A program made the position numbers and the translations under genes. Source: Symsagittifera roscoffensis (Eukaryota; Xenacoelomorpha; Acoela; Convolutidae). From it: a stretch of DNA of 64,000 nt. The first letter of the stretch is position 1. Each line of letters starts with the position of its first letter. The notes under the pieces are model-generated. The model did no database searches. It had not been told where the DNA came from and saw only the letters and a list, made by a program, of their open reading frames with translations. Positions 1 through 9,850 of the stretch are shown here, in pieces. The DNA lies in assembly GCF_963678635.1 (NCBI RefSeq), contig NC_087070.1:24415419-24479418 (forward strand). Direction: 5' to 3'.

Positions 1-496
1 AACTTTCAAAAAGTTGATCAAAAAACACATGATTGTTAGCGAGGCTACCTATGTCAACGACTTGTAACTAGGTATTTGCAGCGCATGGACCTATATTTTT
101 TGGATTCCAAGTCAATTAGGCCCATGTGAACATTCTCTCCCTAATTAGACCAACTTAGCAATCTACCCCTAAAATTAGATGACGGATTCAAGCAGTAGGG
201 CCTCCTTGTACTATGCAAATCTGATTGGCTGAAAATAATATATTTAACCAACTGAATTATCTCCTCCCTATTTTGATTTCGGGGTAGTGGGGTTAGATAG
301 TTCAATTGTTCCGTTTGTTTGCCACGAGTAACTAAAATTTTGATACAATTGGCCCGACTAAGACAGACGTACGGCACTGCATCACCAGTAAGAGCAAAAA
401 GAACTGAAAAAATGAATACCTCTTTTATTAAATTTAAAAAAGTGTCGCATTAAGCATAACGCAATCTGCATACATTTATCCTTTAAATAAAACCAC
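1..496. other. Non-coding AT-rich DNA, nothing recognised
   Basis: No reading frame here has coding character or recognisable homology, and there are no splice-site pairs worth calling. It runs up to the first copy of the hairpin-tailed repeat. Confidence 0.5.
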
Positions 497-1000
497 AAGA
501 CTGCTCGTATCAGGGAGAAACCTTGAATGTCCTGACTGCCTTTTAAGGTCTATGGAGCAGTATTAACATGAAAGAATTAAATATAAAAAAAAGCGCAATT
601 TTTTTTAATTTGAATTTTTTTGTGAAAATCATTCCCCCACATGCCATATAAAGTACATCGTGATAGATTTCGCTCCTAGTAACAAACCAGTTATGGCAAA
701 TAGGTTTCCATGCCAATTTGAAATTTTTTTAAGACTGTTTTAATCTCCGCTTACGCGCTAATCGCGCAAAATATATCGCACGTTAAATGTCCCAAATTGG
801 CCAAAATGATAATATTTAAACCCCCATAACTTTACGAAAAAAGATCACAGGTAAACTATCTTTTCCAATTTAAGCTCAAGACTACAAAACCTTTCGAAAA
901 GAATTTAAAAAGTTAGTCAAAAACGGTTAGTTTAAAAGTCGAATCTTGTCTAAAGAAAAAACCCACCCCGAGCACAAATATTTCGAAAATTGGAACAACA
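497..1000 (-). repeat. Hairpin-tailed interspersed repeat (HTR), copy A
   Basis: This is one of several ~0.5 kb copies of a non-coding repeat. Read on the plus strand it starts with a tail, ACTGCTC (500-506) to GAGCAGT (555-561), that can pair end to end and encloses a damaged inner hairpin. An AT-rich body follows, with blocks shared by all copies: GCCATATAAAGTAC, TTCGCTCCTAGTAAC, TCCGCTTACGCG, CCCAAATTGGCCAAA and CCCCATAACTTTACG. It ends in CACCCCGAGCACAAATATTT and GGAACAAC. The other full copies are at 9286-9820, 41838-42378 and 63350-63857. No protein is encoded. I assign the strand so that the hairpin lies at the 3' end. The family is not known to me. A non-autonomous Helitron/Helentron-like or structured-RNA-derived element is possible. 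Confidence 0.75.
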
Positions 1001-2625
1001 ACCAAACAAGGACAAGTTGTCGTTGCTGTGTTAGCCCAGAATTTTCTGGTAAAAATTATTCTGAGAAGGAAATCAAAGTTCAGGATTTTTCAATTATTAG
1101 TTGTTCAAAATTCCGGTTAAATTTTACATAAAAAAGGGATTGATTTAAAAAAAACTGTAAAAAGCGGTAATTCTCATTTTAAAAAGTATTAAAAATTAGC
1201 GTTGGCAAACTAGTAAAAACAGAGTGAGTGAAAGGTTAGCTCCTCGTCTAATTTCGTTTTATTTAGTCTTAGAATCTAATTTTTTAGGCAACATTTTCTG
1301 AACTCTGAAATAGTTTTTATAGAATCTAAATCACGATGAATGTGGCTCTAATATGATACCATGCTCAAATCTTTTCAAATTTTTTTTTTTGCCGGAAAAA
1401 GTGTGATGCGGATATTAATTTGTTAAAATGCAAACCATGGCTAAGTTTTTCAAAAAGTCAATATAATGCAAAAAAATAACAGAGCAAAGCTTGAACCAAA
1501 TCGTAAATAAGAGTAAACGTATATGTTATTTTATCGCCCTTAACACATGGTTTATTTCAAACTATTATGGCTATAAGCTAAGAAAATGATCGAAGTTCCA
1601 GTGCTATTATACGCTAATGAAGTAAACATTTGTAAATGTTAAGCTCTGATTTCTCAAAACAATGTAATTGAGAAAACCCTCAAGTACCATTGTTTTACCC
1701 ATTTAGGGCTTGAATAATATATATATTGGTCAAATACACATGTAGATTTTTTGAAGAATTAATCATACAAAATAATTTAACAGAAGAAAATATTTTAATT
1801 AAAACAATTTAAAAAGAGTATATAGAATTTATTTCTTTTAGCGTCATTAGCGTTCAATTTAGTCTATTTGTTATAACTCTATGTCACTAATCAAGGAAAC
1901 AAGACAAACCTTCGAAAATAAAATTTAAAAAATGCAATTAGTGTATAAATTTTTAAATGCATCAATTTTTTTATTTAATTTTTAGTGATAAGCGTGGAGA
2001 AGCAAGGACCAACCAACTCTTTCGCACTGTTCAGATCCTTGAAAGTGGGGAGAAACTTTCTCTTCTGGTGTCTTTTATTTTTTTTTTTTAGTTTATATTT
2101 TTTTCAGACAAATTCATTTGTCATTAAAATTCATCGGAATGAGTAGAGTACCAAAACCAGTTCATACCCAAACCCTTCAGTCGTGATTCGAATAATTTTT
2201 TTTAAAAATGTCTGATTTTTTTTCAATGCAGAGAAAAACCATTTTGAAAGTGTTGATTTACGTTTAATTTCGGGCGAGTAAAGCAAGCGTGCAGGTGTTA
2301 TGAGGGTAAACTTTTTTAAATAAGCCGTGAAGATTTTTCTCCGAAAGTTCCTTGAAAGCCTTCTCGAAAGTCTCTTTTACCGCCCTCTTGAGTAAAAAAT
2401 AATTTAATTGTAGATTTAAAAGTTTTTAAAAATTGCAAATACACCACAATTTTTGCACCACTTCTATTCACCCGACCAACAAAAACTACACAATTTGAAG
2501 AATTGTTTATTTATAAGTTTTTTGGTTGTGGTCAAGATTTTCATACAGCTACTGTCAAAGCAACCGGCTGTCCTTGTCCAAAAACATGAGTTTTAATTGC
2601 TTGAATCAATTTTTTTGTAACTGAC
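1001..2625. other. Non-coding AT-rich DNA
   Basis: The stretch holds poly-A and poly-T runs and many short stops in all frames. No recognisable gene, RNA or repeat was identified by eye. Confidence 0.45.
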
Positions 2626-2731
2626 CGACCAGCTGATATTCGCTACCCAGCCGCCACAAGCTCTCCAAAGTAATCGCAAAGCAGGATATGTTCCTCGTGG
2701 TACAAGCGATGGCTTTTTTACAGCGAGCCAT
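2626..2731 (-). CDS. Possible internal exon of an unrecognised gene
   Basis: On the minus strand a good acceptor (TACATTGCAG) precedes an open stretch beginning ATGGCTCGC. It ends at a plausible donor, G|GTCAGT, at 2625. The ~35 encoded residues (starting MARCKKAIACTTRN, ending LWRLGSEYQLVG) look protein-like: several Cys, a Trp, mixed charge, and GC-richer codons than the surroundings. I do not recognise the family. No second exon was identified; a short open stretch just downstream containing HVFGQGQPVALTVAV is in another frame and could be a continuation or a frameshift relic. It could also be a fragment of a dead gene copy. Confidence 0.3.
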
Positions 2732-3092
2732 CTGCAATGTATACAAATCTAAATTGAGCCCGACTGAGTAATTTCGGTCCCAGAGTCTGAACACAAAATG
2801 ACTATTTGATTGGTTTTCTTGCAGAGGGGGGTGCATTTTCAAAAAATTTTCGAAATTTCATCGACTTTTTTTAGCTCGACCAAATCGATTTTTTGGGCCG
2901 CAGGCAAATTTAAAAAAAAAACAGGCCAAAAACTAGTGTTTCTGGCCTTTTTTTGAACATTTTGAACGCTTCTCACGGTACGCGCTTGCCACAAAAATTT
3001 AGCATATACTAGCGCCGAAGGCGCCATTAGAAAGAATTTGGGCTCCGTCAGCAAAAAAATGGAGATCTCAAAATTGTACAAAGGTGTCCCTT

Positions 3093-3172
3093 TGGCACTG
3101 CAGGATTTGAATCCCTGAGAGGGGCGACCGCCCTCCCTTAATCTGCTGGTGGCACTATCCCTAATGCAAATC
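3093..3172 (-). other. tRNA-like sequence (possible SINE head)
   Basis: The minus strand reads GATTCAAATCC inside a CAGG...CCTG stem, which fits a T-arm and Pol III B box. About 47 nt before it lies GGATAGTGCC, followed by a GGGCGGTCGCCC hairpin. The overall length resembles a tRNA, but no convincing anticodon arm or A box can be built. A tRNA-derived SINE fragment or chance are both possible. Confidence 0.25.
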
Positions 3173-3345
3173 AGTTCAATAATTATTTAACTTAAGAACT
3201 TCCGTCAGTACCCGTGTCGAACTAGTCGAAATATTATCAGACCGAAGTCGTTCGAACACTGACTTTTTCCAGACCAAATATGCACACCTAATTTTGGTCT
3301 GATAGTCCAAGCATCATACTTAATTTCATTCTGATGGTCAAACTA

Positions 3346-3545
3346 GAGTCGATTCGGGTTCAAACTAGAGTCGAATCAAGGTCGAATTAAAGTCGAATCA
3401 GAGTCGAACTAGAGTCGAGTCAGGGTCGAATTAGAGTCAAATCAAGTTCGAATTAGAGTTGAATCAGGGTCGAACTAGGTCAAATCAGAGTCAAACTAAG
3501 GTCGAATCAGAGTCGAACTAAGGTCGAAAAACGGTCGAATCCAGT
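3346..3545. repeat. GTCGAA minisatellite
   Basis: About 200 bp of irregular ~11-13 bp units alternating GAGTCGAATCA and GAGTCGAACTAG, with variants such as AAGGTCGAAT. It directly precedes the first CATA array. A related GTCGA/TCGAC vocabulary recurs at 7655-7810 and at 47.5-48.4 kb. Confidence 0.8.
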
Positions 3546-3576
3546 TTGAACTGGGTTCGAATTAGGATAAAAAAAA

Positions 3577-3727
3577 CATACATACATACATATATACATA
3601 CAAAAATACATACATACAAACATACATACATACATACATACATACATACATACATACATACGTACATACATACATACATACATAAGTACATACATACATA
3701 CATACATACATACATACATACAAAACA
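3577..3727. repeat. (CATA)n tetranucleotide array, small
   Basis: About 150 bp of near-perfect CATA/TACA repeats with occasional substitutions. It is separated from the 2 kb array downstream by a Ty3/Gypsy remnant. Apparent proteins of Tyr-Ile-His-Thr or Met-Tyr-Val-Cys repeats are artefacts of the period-4 sequence being open in every frame. Confidence 0.95.
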
Positions 3728-3736
3728 TACATATAT

Positions 3737-4712
3737 CCTTCTGTGTATAGATCGGTTCACCAAATTCCCGTCAGCCAAGATAGTTAACAGCACGTCTTCA
3801 AGTTCAGCTATTCCCTTTTTTAATGATTACTGTCACCTCCAATGCTTTCCAAGAAAAATTAGAGTCCACCACGGGTCATGTTTGTTATCTCACGATTTTA
3901 AAACCTCTTGCGAAAAGTATACTATAGAGTTTATTTATTCTACAGATGGTAATCATAGATCAAACGGACCCACTGGCAAAGATTCCCCATGGAAACCGAG
4001 CAACTCCAATCTCGTTCTCTTATAGGAAACGGCATACTTTAGCGAAATTTACCACCGGAGGTAATCTTTTAGAAAAAACACCAACCGAAAATCAGAAAAA
4101 TGTGTTTTAATTCCGTTAAAGAGGTGATCGTTGATTCATTGGGCCACACGGTCACTTTGGAAAATGGACATATTTTACGCAAATCTAAGGGAAATACTTC
4201 CGGGCCCCCCTAAGATCCTTGTTTATAACCAACCAAAGGGTACCGATAGTTAATGCTTTCCAAGTTTAGCCGGAAAGAGGAAATCATCGCCTCCCAATAA
4301 GTCAATCAGAGCTAACCCTCAGAAGAAGACGACTAGTGGGAACTTGACTAGCGGAAACCCGATGCCCACAAAAACTATCACCAATTCATTGACAGAATTC
4401 ATCATCAATCCAGATTCCCCGCAGAAATAGTCAGTTTCATCCTCTTCATCTTCTTCGCCAAATCTAAACTCGTGGGATGGCTTAATCGACGAGTACTTCG
4501 AGGATGTTTTGAATAACAAAACCCCATTTAACCAGGAATCTGACAATAACGTCGATTTGAATTTTACAGGTGAAGAAGTACCCAGCGGATCATCAGTCGC
4601 GACCCAAGCCAGCAGTCTTCCTGGACATTCATCGTTCAAATCTGCATCAGAGCCAATAGTGGAAACGCCTCCTATTGCCACTCAGCCGAGATATACAATC
4701 AGACCGAGATGA
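3737..4712 (+). pseudogene. Ty3/Gypsy integrase remnant
   Basis: The reading frame leaving the microsatellite encodes LLCIDRFTKFPSAKI, the conserved start of a retrotransposon integrase core in which the first catalytic Asp is kept (CIDRF). The equivalent block in the element at 27.7 kb reads LNRFSKFPSAQI. Downstream are PRKIRVHHGS, where the second-Asp block has decayed (VKTDQGS in the other copy), and GNHRSNG for the GDHRATC block. The frame breaks after 4025. A second open piece at 4509-4712 ends in TQPRYTIRPR, typical of the basic carboxy end of such integrases. Everything amino-terminal of the catalytic core is missing. This is a different, more diverged family than the 24-29 kb element. 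Confidence 0.65.
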
Positions 4713-5585
4713 AATGTGTGACCACCCCAGTTCTACTGTGAATGCTGATATGTGGATCTCGTTGAGGGCCCTGAGACGCAACACGGACACAAATCAAGTT
4801 CCTTTATGTCACCTGTTTTCTTGTGCTGGCCTCCATCTGGTTTCTTCACCCCTCTCGCAAAATCCCCTCATAGACAAGTGTTGGTCGCCAAAACAACGCC
4901 TACATTGTCGTCAAATTCTACTTCAACGGGGAACGCTCAGACATGGTACTTGACCTAAACTTCGTGGAAGTCTGCCACATAGTTTCAGAACAAGACTCTG
5001 TGAGCGGAATTTTGTCGACGATAGATCAAGAATTACGACAATCTTCAAATGAAATTGTCGCCGAGTACAAATAAAACTTATTTAAAACTCCATTACCAAT
5101 TTCCTCCTTTTATATTTTTTTCATTGCTCAACTGTCTTGAGTCATAGGTACTTTTTTGTACCGTTTGTAAAATTTTGCAAAAATTCACCCATTTGAGCAT
5201 ATTTCTACACAACAACCTAAATTGTTGATTGCAAATTTTCCTTCTGTTCATTTGAGATTGTTTTGTGTAGTTTGTAAATTGTGTTTATCTCTACTTTGAA
5301 GGGTGAAATGGGTGTAAATACACTTAGTTTTAGCTAATTGAAAAATTATAAATGTTTCCTGTTGGGACGTTGTGAGTTGTTCATTTTGTTTAACCTATTG
5401 ACCTTTAGCATTAATTAGATACCTGCTAAATATGTTTCACATCGACCATCGGCCGATCATTCACTTTTTAAAGTTGTTTTAGATTAGACATTCATAATTC
5501 ATTCCTAGCCATTTTATTCTTTCAATTCCTTAGTTAGTGTACATAACTGTACATATTCAGGGTTTAACTTCAGAATAGTTTATTA
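4713..5585 (+). repeat. Probable 3' end / LTR region of the Gypsy remnant
   Basis: The stretch continues the remnant with short open pieces up to about 5070, where AATAAAAC follows a stop-rich zone, and then about 500 bp of AT-rich DNA before the large CATA array. No second LTR was found, so the LTR assignment rests only on position. It does not match the 1018-bp LTRs at 19.3 and 23.0 kb. Confidence 0.3.
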
Positions 5586-6166
5586 TATACCTACACACAA
5601 ACATACATACATTCATACATTCATTCATAAATACATACATACATACATACATACAGACAAACATACATACATGCATGCATGCTTGCATGCATACATATAT
5701 ATATACATACATACATACATACATACATACATACATACATACATACATACATACATACATACATACATACATACATACATACATACATACATACATACAT
5801 ACATACATACATACATACATACATACATACATACATTGAAACATACATCTATACATACATTCATTTATACATACAGTTATACATACATACATACACACAT
5901 ACATACATACTTACATACATACATTCATACATACATACACACATACATAGATACATATAAACATACATACTTAGATGCATACATACTTACAAACATACAT
6001 AATTACATACATACAAACACACATGCATACATACATACATTTATACGTACAGTTATACATACGTACATACAGACATACATGCATACTTACATATATACAT
6101 TCATACATACATACATACATTTATACATACCTACATACAAACATACACACAAACAAATATCATACA

Positions 6167-6200
<34 letters not shown>

Positions 6201-6754
6201 CATACATACATACATACATACATACATACATACATACATACATACATACATACTTTTATACATACATACATACATACATACATACATACATACATACATA
6301 CATACATGTATACATACATACATAGATTTATTTATATTTGCAGTTATACATACATACATACATAATCACATACTTACATACTTACATACATAGATTCAAG
6401 CATACATACATACACACATTTATACATACAGTTATACATACATACATACAGACAAACATACACACTTACATACATAATTTCATACATTCATACACACATA
6501 CATAGACACATATAAACATACATACTTAGATACATACATACTTAAATACATACATACTTACATACAAAAAAACACCTATGCATACATACATACATTTATA
6601 CGTACAGTTATACATACATACATACATACATACATACATACATACTTAGATATATACTTTCATACATACATACATACATACATACATACAAACAAACATA
6701 CATACATGCTTACATACATACAGACATACATACATACATACATACATACATACA

Positions 6755-6787
<33 letters not shown>

Positions 6788-6845
6788 TTATACATGCAGT
6801 TATACATACATACATATATACAAACATATTTAGTTACATACATAC

Positions 6846-6876
<31 letters not shown>

Positions 6877-7562
6877 CATACAAACACACATACATACATA
6901 CATACATACATACATCTATACATACATACTTTTATACATACAGTCATACATACATACATACAGACATACATACATACTTACATACATACTTTCATACATA
7001 CATACACACATACATAGATACATATAAACATACATACTTAGATACATACATACTTACATACATACATACTTACATAAATACAAACACACATGCTTACATA
7101 CATACTTTTATACGTACAGTTATACATACATACAAACAGACATACATACATACTTACATATATACTTTCATACATACATACATACATACATACATACATA
7201 CATACACACATACATACAAACATACATACATACATACTTACATACATACATACATAACATACATACATATAAACATGTACATTCATTTATATATTTATAC
7301 ATACATATATACATATATACACACATACATACATACATACATACATACATACATACACACATACATACAAACATACATACATACATACTTACATACATAC
7401 ATACATAACATACATACATATAAACATGTACATTCATTTATATATTTATACATACATATATACATACATACACACATATATACATACATACATACATACA
7501 TACATACATACATACATACATACATACATACATACATACATACATACATACATCAATACATG
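5586..7562. repeat. 2 kb (CATA)n array with higher-order structure
   Basis: Nearly 2 kb of CATA/TACA repeats. It is not homogeneous: punctuated blocks recur, for example TTATACATACAGTTATACAT ... CATAGATACATATAAACATA ... CTTAGAT, beginning near 5872, 6418 and 6931 (spacing about 546 and 513 bp). A separate ~151-bp direct repeat containing TATAAACATGTACATTCATT occurs at about 7271 and 7422. The long open frames on both strands are a by-product of the repeat and are not genes. Confidence 0.95.
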
Positions 7563-7654
7563 TAAATCCACATTCAAATATACATTTGGTCCTATGAGTT
7601 TTCATCGAAAGGTCACAACAGTTTTAATGTGCTTTAGTCGCTTTTTTCTCTGAC

Positions 7655-7810
7655 AGACTCGAGTCGAACATTTCATGCTCTGTCGAACTTGAGCCTGCTC
7701 ATAAATTGTTTCAGTCTGGTTACTCAAATCATAAATTTTTCCGGACGAATGCTTCGAATCGCAATTTTTTGGGGTCGATAGGGTCGATCACAATTCGACA
7801 AATTCGTCCC
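7655..7810. repeat. GTCGAA-rich scrap
   Basis: Short degenerate stretch with GACTCGAGTCGAAC, CTGTCGAACTTGAG, GGGGTCGATAGGGTCGATC and AATTCGACAAATTCG. It resembles the GTCGA/TCGAC repeats at 3346-3545 and 47.5-48.4 kb and may be an eroded copy of the latter element. Confidence 0.35.
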
Positions 7811-7831
7811 TTGTTGAGTTAACATTGAAAA

Positions 7832-8005
7832 TAAGCGATAAAAAATTAAAAACTATCGATCGCCCTTGATGAGTTATCACTGTTCATTGCCACAATAGCA
7901 AGTTTTATTGATCATTTATCGCTAATTAGGCTAATTTTCAGCGATGAACAGCGATAAAAAAAAACATATCACAATGAACAATAGTGATATATAGTGAAAA
8001 TAGTG
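7832..8005. repeat. Foldback (inverted repeat) DNA
   Basis: TTATCACTGTTCATTG near 7873 is matched in inverse by CAATGAAC-AATAGTGATA near 7973. AGCGATAAA near 7832 is matched by TTTATCGCT near 7915. The nested inversions could fold into a long hairpin. It lies directly next to the tRNA-like sequence at 8012. Confidence 0.5.
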
Positions 8006-8011
8006 AACCAC

Positions 8012-8075
8012 TGGGTTCGATCGAGCAACCATCAGCCTATTGGACATGTGTTCTACCTCTGCACCACGCACCTAT
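8012..8075 (-). other. tRNA-like sequence (degenerate, probably SINE-derived)
   Basis: On the minus strand GTGGTGCAGAGGTAGAACAC matches a D-arm with an A box (TGGTGCAGAGG), and about 30 nt later a T-arm-like GGTTGCTCGATCGAACCC follows. The anticodon stem pairs poorly and the T stem is irregular, so a working tRNA gene is unlikely. A tRNA-derived SINE head or a tRNA pseudogene fits better. No poly-A tail was found. Confidence 0.35.
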
Positions 8076-8079
8076 ACTC

Positions 8080-9285
8080 ATAAATTACAGGGTTTATCAA
8101 CTCACACTCTCATTTGAAAGCTACTAGAGTTATTTAAGTTTTAGCGCTGATTTTGTACGGAATCATTACTGAAATAGCTCTGAAATATCGCAGGTTTATC
8201 CATGCAAAAAACTCTGAATTATACATGAATCAGCGCTGGAAAATAGTGATCACAAGGATACTAAAGAAAAGTAACAACTAACGGACGGCGGGAGTTCAAT
8301 TCGGGTACTTTTCAACCTTTTATGCAAATGTGATACTTAATCCGCAAATTACACTTTTTGCTCGAATGGAGTGCATGCTCGGGTTTCGAAATGGAAAAGC
8401 ATGCTCGGGTTTCGAAATGGACAACGTCCCAACAAGTTACTGAAAAAATCCCTCGAATGAGCAAAAACTGTGAAAAGTTCAGTTTGAATCTCTATTTGGA
8501 GAAAAAGTTGTACAAATTAATTTATATGCTCAAAAATGACTGAAATCAAAGCCCATTTTTTAAATGTGCAATTAGTATAATCAGAAAACTGACTTTAATC
8601 TGGTTTATTCTATAGAATTATACAGAATTTATCCTTACAGGCCAATAGACAATTCCAAAATTGTCTAATCCAAATCTTCAGGAGGAGATTAAATGTTAAA
8701 ATTCGACCTATAAAATTCAGAAAGAAGCGCAATAAATGCATTAAGAGGTCTGTGCAGGGTCGAATCTAGGTTTTCTTGAAGTGTGGGAAGAAGGATTCCG
8801 TTTCTGAGTCTGGTCTAAGCACCCAATCCACAATTAATACGATCCACAATTATTACGATCCACAATTAATATTATTGGTGGCGTGCAATCAAAAAATTTT
8901 CAAAGGCGCGAGTTTTTTTGAAATCGTTGTCAATTTTGATTTTTAGCTCAAACTCGTTCTGAGCAGCGATTAACTTTTGAGCAGTCTACTCTAGTAAAAA
9001 CATATAACGAAGAAAACTTGGCTTTTAACTCATATTCAGTGTATATTGGCAACAAATGCGACTTTGGATTTTATTTTGAATGGTTCGGCCAAAGTTTAAA
9101 TAGTACCTAAAATACCATCTACCCCATCCACACACCCACACTGAGACACATAAATACCTCTGCACGCTTGATAAACGTATGCTGTTTTGAGTTTTCGTCT
9201 CCTTCGGGGTTTGATTTAAAACTCTTAATATGCGACAAAATCAAGGAAATAACTTACTTATTAGCTAGATTACAAGAAATTAACA
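8080..9285. other. Non-coding DNA with one small tandem duplication
   Basis: No gene is recognised. At 8360-8420 GCATGCTCGGGTTTCGAAAT occurs twice, 30 bp apart. At 8830-8880 CCACAATTAATACGATC-type units are tandemly repeated. The rest is AT-rich with no homology that I can see. Confidence 0.45.
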
Positions 9286-9820
9286 AGACTGCTCGTATCA
9301 GAGCGACGCCCTGAATGTTCCGACTGCCTTTGAACGTTTAAGGAGCAGTAATAACCTATAAAAATAAAATGTAATAAATTAAAATGAAAAATTTTTTTCT
9401 AAAATTTGATTTTTTTTAAACAAAATCAATCCCCACACGCCATATCAATCCCCACAAGTACAAAAGGATAGATTTCGCTCCTTTTAACAAACCAATTATG
9501 TCAAAAAGGCTTCTTCCAACCAATTTGGAACGATTTCTAAGACGGATTAAATATCCGCTTACGCGTTAATAGCGCGGAATATATCGCGCTTTAATTGTCC
9601 CAAATTGGCCAAATTGGCAATCTTTAAACCCCCATAACTTTACTAAAATTGATCACGGGTAAAATTTTCAAATTTGAGCTCAGGACAACAATAGCTTTTG
9701 AATAATATATAAAAAATTCCATCAAAAATGGCCAGTTAAAAAGTCGAAATTTGTCTGAAGAAAAAAAAACCCACCCCGAGTACAAATATTCCGTTACTTT
9801 CGTATCGAAAGTCGGAACAA
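9286..9820 (-). repeat. Hairpin-tailed interspersed repeat (HTR), copy B
   Basis: Full-length copy in the same orientation as copy A. Its tail is ACTGCTC (9288-9294) to GAGCAGT (9343-9349), with inner GAGCGACGCCCTG. The body shows the same order of blocks, and the far end CACCCCGAGTACAAATATTC continues into CTTTCG-TAT-CGAAAG, a second small palindrome, and ends GTCGGAACAA. It lies immediately downstream of the stop codon of the minus-strand gene at 9844, so the end of that transcript may run into the repeat. Confidence 0.8.
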
Positions 9821-9842
9821 TAATATCTTTTATGAGCAGCAA

Positions 9843-9850
9843 TTTATTTA
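9843..9850 (-). terminator. Possible polyadenylation signal AATAAA overlapping the stop codon
   Basis: The last codons of the tail-anchored protein read GTT AAA TAA AT, which creates AATAAA across the stop. In such AT-rich DNA this may be chance. Confidence 0.3.

Noticed and set aside
497-570. HTR tail as a hammerhead ribozyme
   Set aside because: CCCTGATACGAG on the minus strand recalls CUGANGA, but two extra bases interrupt it and no GAAA core strand lies at the right place.
3507-3793. Telomere-like or CRISPR-like repeat
   Set aside because: CATA is a simple microsatellite; there are no spacers and no telomeric TTAGGG-type units.
5557-7653. Long open frames of Tyr-Ile-His-Thr or Met-Tyr-Val-Cys repeats on both strands
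   Set aside because: A period-4 CATA repeat without stop codons is open in every frame; there is no splice context, composition bias or homology that supports coding.
8358-8543. 61-codon frame with repeated ARVSKW-type words
   Set aside because: Caused by a 30-bp tandem duplication; no homology.
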